DNA of 64,000 bases, taken from positions 63,277,142 through 63,341,141 of the forward strand of contig ML677334.1 of assembly GCA_007922305.1 (NCBI GenBank), in the 5' to 3' direction. The translations under genes were made by a program, and so were the position numbers. The notes beneath the pieces are model-generated. The model had not been told where the DNA came from. It made no database searches and saw nothing but the letters and a program-made list of their open reading frames with translations. Source of the stretch: Dermatemys mawii. Lineage: Eukaryota > Chordata > Testudines > Dermatemydidae. This document shows positions 11,060-21,011 of the stretch, piece by piece; position 1 is the first letter of the stretch; each line of letters begins with the position of its first letter.

Positions 11060-11195
11060 AAGTACCTTTAAATAGAATAATGGATATTTAGAGCTTATAG
11101 AATAATATATGTAATGTAATGTAGCTTATAGAGCTTATAGAATAATGTATGTAATGTAATGTAATGTAATATAGAATAATGGATATATAGAGCTT
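11060..11195. repeat. Imperfect tandem repeat (TATAGAATAATG / GTAAT)
   Basis: Repeated units built from GAGCTTATAGAATAAT and short GTAAT pentamers (TGTAATGTAATGTAATGTAA, about 11150-11169). The unit of about 48 bp occurs roughly twice with a pentamer expansion at its end. Confidence 0.7.
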
Positions 11196-11261
11196 TCCTA
11201 TTACAGTAGGTGATATTACCTTATGGAACTTAAGACTAACTCATTTGTACGTATGTTTACC

Positions 11262-11690
11262 TGCTTTAACCTTGTAAATAACTCATTTCTTTTTCCTTGT
11301 TAATAAATCTTTAATGAATGTACTATAGGATTGGATGCAAGCATTGTCTTTGGTAAGAGATCTAAGGTGGAATTGACCTAGTGTAAGTGACTGGCCCTTT
11401 GGGATTTGGAGTAACCTGTATATAGTTGTGATTTTCAGTGTAAGGGATCATCTATCAAAGTAAGCCTTGCCCAGGTGGAAAGATAGACCAGAATACCCAA
11501 GGGAACTGTTGTGACTCCTTGTTAATACATTGTAGTGCTTGAGGAGTTCACACTTGATACTTGGTTGGTGAAATTTAAGTGTAGAACACATAATCACTTG
11601 GAGTTTGTGCTTTGATTCATAGACTGCCCTGAGGATGGCACTTACGGTTATGCAGCACTCCAGAGAGCGTGACTGTATTAACCAATTTTA
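11262..11690 (+). mobile_element. LTR-like fragment (R-U5 type)
   Basis: It contains a polyadenylation signal in TTAATAAATCTTTAATG (about 11300-11316) after a pyrimidine-rich tract. A 370-bp downstream region follows, ending GCACTCCAGAGAGCGTGACTG. I recognise this as a widespread turtle LTR-type repeat. The 5' (U3) part is absent or too decayed to see, and no target duplication was found. Confidence 0.5.
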
Positions 11691-11699
11691 TCCCAAAGT

Positions 11700-12320
11700 A
11701 TGTTTGTAGCTCTTGATAGTAAATTCACACAAATCAATCAAGCTGATAAACTTTCAATGAAAATAGTAAAAATGTATAGCCTTGTGTCTCTTATTTTATT
11801 TAGAGTTGAATTTTTCCTGCACTGGCAAAGTGCTTTACATATGGCAAACTATGCATTTTTGTGCAAGTTATGGATAGCATCTTACATGCATATTCCCACA
11901 CAGTCAACTGGCCTATCTCTCAAAAAGTTTGATAGTATACAGATGTACTTTTCCTTATTTATGTTCCTCTCACATCCTTCATGTCCCACTGGGTCAAACT
12001 TATGGATGGTTTCTTGATGTTCTCAAATCCTACTTTTGCAATTTTGCCTTTTCTGCCACTTTGCAAATATTATGGATTTTTCTAATTCACTACAACTTAG
12101 CAGCACCCATTTTTAATTTAAAAAAAAATCTGAAGGGGCCAACACAACAAGATGGGATCTTGAACTTCAAGTCTAACTTATTCCTTAGTATTTCTTGTGC
12201 CCTTTGCACTTGTAAGAAAAAAATCATAGGATTCATGCTTTCTAATCATACAATAAACTTCCAACTATACTATAAGCCTTTCAAAATTGGGGGTGTCCAG
12301 AGAGGTGAGCTGGAAACTAA
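11700..12320. other. No recognisable gene
   Basis: AT-rich stretch with two overlapping ORFs (11700-12017 and 11929-12354, + strand). Their translations are rich in hydrophobic residues and match no family I know; they are probably chance. Confidence 0.4.
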
Positions 12321-12412
12321 GGCCATGTTTACATGGTCCAGCAAAGCACATTAGAAGCGTGTGATTTGTAAAATACTACTGTGTTGCATTCTAAGGGCAT
12401 GGTTACACAGGA

Positions 12413-12465
12413 TTATAGCGCTTTTGGTTATAGCGGTCCCCTTATACAGCAATATGTATAGCGCT
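12413..12465. repeat. Left subterminal TATAGCG motif cluster
   Basis: Three copies of a TATAGCG-type motif near the left end of the Harbinger element: TTATAGCGC at 12413-12421, TTATAGCGG at 12428-12436 and TATAGCGCT at 12457-12465. The same motif recurs at the right end. Such repeats are candidate binding sites for the element's Myb-like protein or transposase; that role is inferred. Confidence 0.6.
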
Positions 12466-12761
12466 ACTGCGTGTCCACACTGAGATGCGCCAGCAGTATA
12501 GCATGGCCACATTTGTGGCACTTCAGGCGGCATTAAGAGCAGAGCATTAGGGCAGGTATCCCACAGAGCACCTCTTCCCGATCTGGTGCAATGCCTTGTG
12601 GTAGGGGGGGCGTCACTTGTGGGGCATTCTGCATCCTGTTCCAACTACCCATGATGCTTTGTGTCATAGCCCCAGCAATCTCTGTGTTTCTGTCCACCTC
12701 AGGCGCCATCTTTCAACCATTTCAGCAAGGCACGCTCCGTCTTCCATTTTCGTGTGCCACA

Positions 12762-14003
12762 ATGAATCCACAACTGCTGAGGGACATGCTGATGACTATC
12801 GCCAGCACATCTCTGTGTGCAGTGGAGTTAATCCTTGACATGCAAGGTGACAGTGATGGGTCTGAAGACGAGATCGAAGTGGTGAACACGTTTGACACGA
12901 AGCTTCTTGTCTCATTAATGGACATGCTCATGGCCGTGGAACACCGCTTCTGGGCATGGAAAACAAGCACTGACTGGTGAGATTGCATCGTCATGCAAGT
13001 CTGGGATGATGAGCAGTGTCTGCAAAACTTTCGCATGAGAAAAGCCACTTTCATGGGACTGTGTGCTGAACTCACCCCTGCCCTGCAGCGCAAGGACACC
13101 AGATTGAGAGCTGCCCTCCCGGTGGAGAAGCGGGTGGCTATCGTGATCTGGAAGCTGGCCACCCCAGACAGCTACCGATCGGTGGCCAACCACTTTGGGG
13201 TGGGAAAGTCAACCATTGGAGTTGTGCTGATGCAAGTGTGCAGGGCCATTAATCGCATCCTGCTACGAAAAATCGTGACTCTTGGTAACGTGCATGACAT
13301 CGTTGCTGGCTTTGAAGAAATGGGTTTCCCTAACTGTGGAGGGGCGATAGATGGGACGCATATACCTATTCTGGTGCCCAAACACCTAGCAGACGAGTAC
13401 ATTAACCGAAAGGGATACTTCTCCATGGTTCTCCAGGTGCTTGTGGATCACCATGGGCGTTTTACTGACATTAACACAGGCTGCTCTTGAAAGGTGCCTG
13501 ACGCACGCATCTTCCGCAACACCGGCCTGTTCAAGAAGCTGCAAGCCGGGACTTTTTTCCCAGACCAGTGGATCCCCATGGGGGAAGTCGAAATGCCCAT
13601 CATTATTCATGGCGACCCCGCTTACCCTTCAATGCCCTGGCTCATGAAACCTTACATAGGGAGCCTGGATAGCAGCCAGGAGAGGTTCAACTACAGGCTT
13701 AGCCGGTATCGAATGTCTGTGAAGTGTGCTTTTGGGCATCTCAAAGCGTGCTGGCGCTGTCTTTATGGGAAGCTAGACTTGGCTGAGGGAAGTATCTCCG
13801 CGGTTATTTCCGCATGCTGTGCCCTACATAATCTTTGTGAGCAGAAGGGTGAAGGTTTCACTCAGGCATGGTCCTCAGAGGTTCAACGCCTGGAGGCCCC
13901 ATATGCACAGCCAGAGAGCAGGGCTCTTAGAGGAGCCCAGCGCGAGGCTGTTAGGATCAGGGATGCCTTGAGGGAGCATTTTGAGGCTGAAAGCCAGTTC
14001 TAA
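12762..14003 (+). pseudogene. PIF/Harbinger DDE transposase (HARBI1-like), inactivated
   Basis: A single frame of 413 codons from ATG 12762 to TAA 14001-14003, interrupted by two TGA codons at residues 73 (12978-12980) and 243 (13488-13490). Everything between them stays in frame. The N-terminal third ends in FRMRKATFMGLC. A helix-turn-helix follows at about residues 140-165 (SYRSVANHFGVGKSTIGVV). The nuclease carries the first Asp in GAIDGTHIP (D197) and the second in HGDPAYP (D285). The third position, normally Glu in a VECAFGRLK-type motif, is Lys here (residue 321, AAG at 13722-13724). D285 to 321 has the 35-residue spacing of the family. In this superfamily the enzyme cuts and re-inserts the element at TWA sites. 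Both TGA codons probably arose from TGG or GGA by single changes. Length matches related turtle and vertebrate copies, so I place the start at 12762. Confidence 0.9.
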
Positions 14004-14098
14004 AGGGAAGTGCAGAAGGAGGGAGGAAGGGAGGGTGCATTCTTTTAATAGGAACAGGCATTTGCTTTTCTGTAGCCACTAATAATCTATGTACACTG

Positions 14099-14138
14099 AA
14101 TAAAGAAATCCATTTATTAAAAAGACAATTCATTTATT
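14099..14138. terminator. Convergent polyadenylation signals
   Basis: AATAAA on + at 14099-14104 lies about 95 bp after the transposase stop. On - there are AATAAA signals at 14138-14133 and 14118-14113, about 400 bp after the Myb-like stop. The two transcripts would overlap tail to tail, so the element ends both genes within 40 bp. Confidence 0.65.
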
Positions 14139-14530
14139 CAACAGCTACTTTGGTTGCTGAAAGAAAAGATTTTGATGCATGTGTAGGGGAAGCGGGGGGA
14201 GGTGCAATTGGGGTGGGATGGGGTCAGTCAGAGATTGGAATATGTCTGGATCTCTGAGTCTCCAGTGCCCTCAGAGTTGCCGTGTCCCTCAAACCCTATT
14301 TGCAGAGGGAAATAAGGCACGTTATTAGGGGTTGAGTGCAGTGGATAAGGATCCTGGGTTTGGGGGTTGTTCGGTGAAGACAGAGGGGTTGGAGGCAGCT
14401 GTGGGTGGTGATAACCAGATAGCTGATGATAGTGGCCTGGAGGGTACAGAGGGCCAGAAGAGGAAGAGTTTGGGGGCAAATGATAAAGGGGGCAGAGAGC
14501 GCAGTGCTTCTCCTTCTGAATGACAGCAAT

Positions 14531-15955
14531 TCACTGCATAGTCTCTAATGGAAGCTGCAGTAATGAGAACAGCTTATCGGTGGTTTCCCGCCGGTGAATC
14601 GCGTTGTCCTGCCACGTCTTCTCCCTCAACTTGCTCTCGTTCTCCCTCCACCGCTGTGCAATTCGATTCTCCATTACAGCCTGTTGCATTACTTGCTGTA
14701 CTAGATCCTCTTTGCTCTTTCGTGGCCTCTTCCTCAGTCGCCTCAGCCTGTCAGCTGCTGATAACAGCGATGGCATAAGGCTCAAGATCGATCCTTCAAA
14801 AAGAAAAAGATACGTGTAACAGTGGCTCCCTTGTAAACAGCAGACATGCCTATGATTCCCCCGCATTCCCCGTTTGCCTGTCCCGTAGAGAGCACACAGA
14901 CAACAACGGAGCCCCTGCCATGGTGAGTCCTCTCCAGAGGCAGGGGGAATGATTGTTTCCCTGCCGTGCTGTGCTGTGGCTGCGGGTGAGTGCCAGGAAG
15001 TGGAGGGAGCCCTACTCTGAACACTGTCCCAACATTCTCTGTAGGTGTTTGTCCTGGAGGATATCTCGCTGCTGCGTGTGACCGAGGAAGAAAGGGAGGG
15101 GATTCTAATGAGATGCGGCTTCCGCCCAGGGCCATATGCAGCTTGCCTCTGTGCAGCAATGCTCCCCACACCCATCGTAGCACAGTGGCGGGGACTAGTG
15201 ACCATGACCAGGACGGGGGCCACGCTGGCTCTCCCGAGAAACCTGCACAGGCGCATTGCAAACACTCTTATTGAGACCTTTGAAGAGATTACTGATGACG
15301 ATTACTGTGATGTGATAGACCAAATAAATGTACTATTCCACATGTAGACAAGCATGCAAGCATCCCTTTCCACCTCAAGCTGCCTGCCTTCCCAATAGAA
15401 AAGCAGCTTTACCTCCACAATCCGCTGCTGTGCTGCCCCCTGCAACCGCTGGACGCTGTGGCTGGCTGCCCTCCTCCTGGCTTGAGAAGAGCTCCTGGAT
15501 GCATGCGTCCAGGGACTCCTCAGTGCCCTGGGTCGCTGCCGCCGCCTCCTCCTCTTCGTCCTCCCCCTCACCCGCCCTTCACTAGTGGGCTGGGAAGTGT
15601 CCGTGGCAGTCGATGGAGTGCACATAGGATCACCACCAAGTATCGCGTCCAGCTTCTTATAAAATCTGCAAGTCACTGGGGCTGCCCCAGAGCGGCCATT
15701 TGCCTTGCGGGCTTTGCGATACACATTCCTAAGCTCCTTTACCTTAACACAGTACTGCAGAGTGTCCCGCTCATGGCCTCTTTCTGCCAAGGCCCATGAT
15801 ATCTGCCCATAGGTATCATAATTCCTGCGGCTAGACCGCAGCTGAGACTGAACAGCTTCTTCCCCGCAAAAGCTGATGAGGTCCAGCACCTCGCTATTGC
15901 TCCACGCTGGGGATCGCCTATTGCAAGGAAGCATGGCACGTGGAGTCATGATCAA
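14531..15955 (-). pseudogene. Myb/SANT-like (trihelix) Harbinger accessory protein, two exons, frameshifted
   Basis: Exon 1 runs from ATG 15955 to about 15413. It encodes a Myb/SANT-like trihelix domain: AWSNSEVLDLISFCGEEAV, SRRNYDTYGQISWALAERGH, then VKELRNVYRKARKANGRSG and CRFYKKLDAILGG (about residues 18-110). A donor GT at 15412-15411 and an acceptor AG at 14795-14794 bound an intron of about 620 bp. Exon 2 (14793-14531) encodes a basic, charged C-terminus (RLRRLRKRPRKSKEDL, ENRIAQRWRENESKLRE). Exon 1 changes frame near 15562-15575 by one missing base. After that point an acidic stretch and SSQEEGSQPQRP are readable in the shifted frame, and only that frame joins exon 2 in phase (G plus GA). 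In Harbinger elements this protein binds the element's DNA and aids transposase entry to the nucleus. It is a pseudogene, but only one lesion was found. Confidence 0.8.
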
Positions 15956-16180
15956 TCACAATGATCACCTGCAAGGATTCCCTGAGAGCACGCCATGCTT
16001 GGCTGGAGCAAACAGGAAGGGGATTTTCAAATTTCCCTGGAAATTTAAAGGGCGGGTCTGACATATGGTCACTTGAAGACAGGACAAAAGAGTTTGCAAG
16101 TGATGACCAGAGTGGCTTGAACGGGAATTATGGGATGGGCTGGAGGCCAATTAATGTGCAGTGGGTGTCCACATTCTCGC

Positions 16181-16336
16181 TGTAGCGCTACAGCAACTGT
16201 GCTACAGCCTTTATTCTCCATGTGGAGGTGGATTACCAGGAGCGCTATAACTCCGCGGTTATAGCACTCTACGTGCCTTGCCAGTATGGATGGGTAGGAA
16301 GTTATAGCGCTCCTGGGGGCTTTATAGCGCTATAAA
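16181..16336. repeat. Right subterminal GCGCTATA motif cluster
   Basis: Copies of AGCGCTA or GCGCTATA and its complement lie at about 16184-16190 (TAGCGCTA), 16241-16250 (AGCGCTATAA), 16258-16264 (GTTATAG), 16301-16311 (GTTATAGCGCT) and 16322-16336 (TTATAGCGCTATAAA, a perfect palindrome). They mirror the left cluster at 12413-12465. Confidence 0.6.
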
Positions 16337-16589
16337 GTGCCAGTGTAACCAAGGCCTCAGTGCCCTGCTAGTCTGCTCTAAAAGGGAGCTAGCTCATGTT
16401 AAGTGAGTCCTTTGGACTATGTTAACATAGTTTCCTGTACTTTTCAAACTGGACTATGTTAATGCAAAGTAGCTTCTTTTCAAAGTACACCAACAAGAAT
16501 TGTTGGAATGCTGCATGTTAAAGTGCTTTACAAATCACACCCTTGTAATGCGCTTGGCTGATACCATGTAGACAAGGCCTTAGTTTTGC

Positions 16590-16822
16590 ACCATTGCTGC
16601 CACCAGTTCAGCTGTTAGTGGAAGCAATTACTTTGTTATCGTGGTAACACGGCATTTTAACACTGTATCAGAACACAGCTAGATGACACAGTGGTTAAAA
16701 TATTGGTAGCTGCCAACTTCTTAAGTACACTAGAGCTCCTACCATTGCTGCTGCCGATGGAGCTGAACTTGGGATAGCAATGGCAGGACATTTTAGGGAA
16801 GAAAGGTTAGTATAGATAAGGC
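16590..16822. repeat. Inverted-repeat MITE-like unit
   Basis: CCATTGCTGCCACCAGTTC (from about 16592) has an inverted partner ending near 16785 (GAACTTGGGATAGCAATGG). The right end AGTATAGATAAGGCCCC resembles MITE termini elsewhere in the window. Boundaries and duplication are unclear, and it abuts the outer MITE. Confidence 0.4.
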
Positions 16823-17210
16823 CCCTTACAACAACAGGCTAATTGTATGGCTTAGTCCAGTTATGTTTGTAAAGTAGTTTTCAATCTTCAGAGGAAGAAT
16901 GCTGATGTTTCACAAAGTATTACTGAAAAATTGTTTAAGCATCAAGTTGTGGCAATTTGTATCCTTGAACAAACAGAACTTTCCAATTATATCAAAAACT
17001 TCTGAAACTTTAGCATGTGTTTTTTAAAAAAATTACTCTATGTGGGGATATCCATTTATTTCCTAGAATAGTAGTGCTTATAAAAGTAGATGTTTGATTA
17101 TTTTTTTGACATCAACAATGTTCCTGTAATGCAACATTTATTTTTTCTACTTCAAAAAAGATTTACTTTTATTTGCATTAATAGTTATATATAATTTAAA
17201 TCTTCACTTA

Positions 17211-17490
17211 GGCTATGTCTGCATTAGAGACCTCACAGCAGCACAGCTGTACCGCTCTAGCTGTGTGCCGCTGTAAGGTCTCTCCGGAAGTCACTCTGTG
17301 CCGATGGGAGAGAGTTCTCCCATAGGCATAATTAAATGACCCCCGATGAGTGGCAGTAGCATCTCCTGCTGACATAGTGCTATCCACACTAGTGTTCTAT
17401 TGGTGACATTTATGCAGATCAGGGGTGTGTTTTTTCCATACCCCAACCAACAGAAGTGTTACTGACAAAAGTGCTAATGTAGATATAGAT
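17211..17490. mobile_element. MITE, 280 bp, TTA target duplication
   Basis: The left end GGCTATGTCTGCATTA (17211-17226) is the inverted counterpart of the right end TAATGTAGATATAGAT (17475-17490). Both sides are flanked by TTA (17208-17210 and 17491-17493), as in PIF/Harbinger-type MITEs. It holds internal hairpins such as GAGAGAGTTCTCCCATAGGC. The 117-codon ORF starting in it (17425) runs out of the element and looks like chance. Confidence 0.75.
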
Positions 17491-17493
17491 TTA

Positions 17494-20462
17494 GTGTTCT
17501 CTCTAATCTATATATTCCCCAATATAAAACTTTGTTTGGCGCTCTTAGTTCAAGGAGTTATCTCAGAGATTCTTTGCCTATTTGTGATATTCCTGTTGGT
17601 ACTATTTATTACATTTTTTCAAACCTACATGCACACTGATGCAGAGGGAATTCAGAACCTAGTAGTCTCTCTTCTAGGGAGATCTGTATGCATGGCCTGG
17701 ATACTGCTTAAGATCATTGCTGTTAAGGTCATCAATGAGTGGCATAGAGACTGTAGGCTGTACAGGTTGCTGAAATGACCTCCTCCATAGAGGATATGCT
17801 AGAGAGCATTGTTATATTTTGCTGGGTAGATGGCCTCTAGTGGGCTGTTACATCCATAGGATAAAAAAGAACACCCTAGAGACTGCCCTGACTTCTGCTA
17901 TGAGTGTGACAACTCCGTAGCTGCTCCAAGAATATGAAGAGGGCAAAGGTGGCTTAAAGAAACCTTGAACAATCCTTGTTCTTGTCTCAAGAACAGAGAA
18001 ACAGAAAATTGACCCGATGTAGTGTAAAGTAGGAGCAACACCATCCAAATTACTTTAAGAACTTTGATAACACTATTTATTTCTGCTAGCTGCTAAAGTT
18101 AACAGTGGAAATCACATACTTTGTCTGTTTTTCTATAGTCAAATGCTTGAACTATTAATGTCTTTCAGTTGTGTCATATTTTATAGTATGCCATATAATC
18201 TATAACACATTTCCTTGCCATTTTATAGCTGGTCTTTGTGGTTTATTGCATATGGCAGTTCTTTAAATCAACACTAGAGGTCATTATAAACCTATAACTT
18301 GAATTTTGAACTTCAAATCCCTTTCAAGATTACATCAAGCAATTCCTGGAGAGGCAATACAGGAAAACTGCAGTATCCTTTCATGTAAGCTTAAAAACTC
18401 TGGGGTCTTTTATATGTTGTGGTTACATGTTTGTTTGAATTAAGAAAAAAATTCTCAGATATGTTGAAGTCTAAATGCAAAAAATCTTTAAGCAGACAAA
18501 AAAACACTGTGCAATGTTCATTTAGGGATTAAATACACTACAAGGGGTCTACAGAACCTGTATTTTTTACTCCTTTTCTTCGGTTTATTACTTATCCTCT
18601 CTAGACCATTCATTCTATTTGTTTTCCTGATTTTGAGTTAGAAGGAATGAGTTTATCATACTGGCATTTTTATAAAACGTTGTGAATTACTGTATATAAC
18701 TGACAGTTTTGATAAGGTGAGGCTATTCTTTATAAATAAATTTCTTACCTTTATTTATAAGACAGTGATGCCCAGACTCTCCTGCAGGGAGTAGGATCCC
18801 CACTGTGCTCTGTGATGGGTCTTGCATTTCAAATTACCTTTACAGTCAAGGATCTCTAAGTTGTCTGTTCTCTTATAAATATATATCTATATATACAAAG
18901 GCCCAAGAGCAGCACTGCTATTCTCACTCTATATTTACAATTTTCCAAAGGTGGGTGGGGAGAATGCATTTAGAGATCTGGGAAAACTTGACATTTGGGA
19001 AGCCAATAAGATTAGAGTTCTGACTAGAACTAGACAGAGGATGGAAATGTTATTTCACAAAAGACTGAATATTCAAAATTTGGCTTAGTTCTGAATCAGA
19101 ACAAACCCAAACATTTCCAAGTTCTCTGTGAAAGAAAATTAGAACTGAATAATATTATATAACATTATGACAAAGTAGAAAAGGTTCATTTTGACTTTTA
19201 AAAAAGTGTTATAATTAAAGCTGTCCAAAGCACAGGATTTCCATTTCACAGGAAATAATATAGGATATAATACAAAATAAAAATGTCAGAATGAAACAAT
19301 GTTAAGAACAGCACATTTATATGTATGACTAAAACAGACTGGCTAAAATGGAGGTAACCAGGATCCACAGAATTTGTACCATTTAAAATAATTCCAAATA
19401 ATTCAAGGTACGGAAATGCACGGTGAAGGCATCAAACAATCTTGGGAGGATATGAAAATTATGGCTGTGTCTTTAAATATAAATATTGTCTGATCTGAAG
19501 CCACAAGCACTTAAATTCCCCAATCATAATTATATTATTACACGCTGTCACTATAAGGCAGAGATAAGGTTGTATGCCTTAATTGTGTATTTATATACCT
19601 TAAAGTATTTGGATTTCTTTTAAGTGCAATCTTAACACTGAATTTCCTGAGTTTGTCACACTTGCTTTTAGGATCATTACAACTTCCCTGTAATGTTTTA
19701 TCCTTAAGTTACTAGTATTCACCTTAACATAGTTTTTAACTTGAATATATTATGGCTTTGGAAAAAGAATGATCAGTGTGGTGGCAAAGTGTTTGACAAT
19801 GCTTCACATTGCCTTTCTGAGAGCATAAATCATTTTGTGTTATCTTATCTTTACAACTATAAAGCACAACCTTTCCTAGGATCAGAAATAAACTCCAGGA
19901 TCCTTGATCACCAGTATTCTACTGCTGCCTAAGAGTTGTGTAACCCACTGGGAAAGTGTATATCAAGACTTCCTCCAGTGACTGGTCAGCAAAGGAACTA
20001 GCTCAGATAGTATGAGTCTAAACTACAGATCTGAAGGTCAAGAGGGTGTGTGTCAAATAATGTTGCTGATCTATATAGGAGGATAGCAGGATCATACGAT
20101 TCACAGTCAAAAGATGTCTTCAGAACAAATTTTCATGCTTGAAAACTATGATAATCTGTAAATTCTGATGTGACTCACCAAAATACCAATTTCACTAGTA
20201 GGGTTTTGTATTGGAGTTCAAGTTTGATAAAGATGGGGTACCAATGCTTTTTAGTATCTGCTGGAGATGGACGTGAAAGACTTATGGAGTGCTGGAGTTT
20301 GTTTTTAATAGCATTGTAGGCAATATGAAGTTGGAAAAAAATCTTCAATTGCCACTAAGGTAGTTTTAGTTTGCTAATATAACCCAGGTGTCTGGATTCC
20401 CAGTCCTGTACTTTACCCACAAAAGCATCCTTTCACTTTCAGATATTGTTTTAGTTTCTATG
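17494..20462. other. No recognisable gene
   Basis: About 3 kb of AT-rich sequence. I see a short TATATATCTATATATAC run near 18880-18896 and possible weak MIR-like remnants at about 19800-19960 and 20385-20440 (AACCCAGGTGTCTGGATTCC). No exon, RNA gene or clear element boundary was recognised. Confidence 0.45.
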
Positions 20463-20470
20463 AGCAGAGT

Positions 20471-21003
20471 CAGGGCCGGTGCAACCACTAGGCAAACTAG
20501 GTGGCCGCCTAGGGCGCCAAGTGGTTGGGGGCGCCAAAAAGCGCGCTCAGCGTAGGCAGTGGAGCAGAGGTGAGCTAGGGAATGGGGGCACGGAGAGTGC
20601 TACCCGCAGCAAGTAACGGGGGCAGGGGCACATGTATAGGAACCGCTCCCCCACCCTAGCTCACCTCCGTTCTGCCTCCTCCCCTGAGCACTCCACCCAA
20701 AGAGCTGATTGTCTCCGCAAGCCTGGGGGTGGGAGAAGTGGAGCATGGTGGCATGCTCAGGGAAGGAAGTGGAGAGGAGGGGAGCTGGGGTGGGGAGCTG
20801 CCGCAGGGCTCCCCGGGTGCCGGGGGGGAGTGTGGAGCAGCCGCAGGGTTCCCTGGACAGAGTGGGGAGGGCAGGGCACTGCCACAGGGTTCCTGAGGCG
20901 GAGGGCGGGAGTGGGGAGCTGCCGCAGGGCTGCCAGGGGGTGGGGAGCAGGGCGCAAGGTGGAAGTTTCGCCTAGGACACGAAATATCCTTGCACCAGCC
21001 CTT
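20471..21003. mobile_element. GC-rich hAT MITE with perfect 8-bp duplication
   Basis: Termini CAGGGCCGGTGCAA (20471-20484) and TTGCACCAGCCCTT (20990-21003) are inverted repeats. The target duplication AGCAGAGT is perfect at 20463-20470 and 21004-21011, which identifies the hAT superfamily. The interior is strikingly GC-rich against AT-rich flanks and has repeated GGGGAGCTGCCGCAGGG-type units (about 20790-20940). It has no transposase. The 157-codon ORF over it (20632-21105) passes through the right terminus and is a composition effect. Confidence 0.85.
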
Positions 21004-21011
21004 AGCAGAGT

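Larger units (their letters stand above)
12395..16356. mobile_element. PIF/Harbinger DNA transposon, two-gene, 3.96 kb
   Basis: Termini GGGCATGGTTACAC (12395-12408) and GTGTAACCAAGGCC (16343-16356) are imperfect inverted repeats. The flanking triplet is TAA on the left and TCA on the right, consistent with the 3-bp TWA duplication of this superfamily with one later change. Inside are a DDE transposase gene on + (12762-14003) and a two-exon Myb/SANT-like gene on - (15955-14531), converging on shared polyadenylation signals. Subterminal regions carry repeated TATAGCGC motifs. Length and gene content are those of a full autonomous element, now inactivated by point lesions. Confidence 0.88.
12321..16579. 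mobile_element. Outer MITE split by the Harbinger insertion
   Basis: The left end GGCCATGTTTACATGG (12321-12336) and right end CCATGTAGACAAGGCC (16564-16579) are inverted repeats. The similarity continues inward for about 75 bp (GTGTGATTTGTAAA on the left; its complement on the right at 16530-16543). Flanking triplets are TAA (12318-12320) and TTA (16580-16582). The element's own sequence is 12321-12394 plus 16357-16579; everything between is the younger Harbinger copy. Confidence 0.7.

Noticed and set aside
12591..12761. Transposase start upstream of 12762
   Set aside because: The frame is open upstream, but the translation (cysteine- and glycine-rich) does not look like the family. The Met at 12762 begins the family-like N-terminus.
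12722..13162. 146-codon - strand ORF inside the Harbinger element
   Set aside because: It is the antisense shadow of the transposase on +, which carries the conserved motifs.
15302..15412. C-terminal extension of the 217-codon Myb-like ORF
   Set aside because: It lies beyond a good donor site and in the wrong frame after the indel. It is intron.
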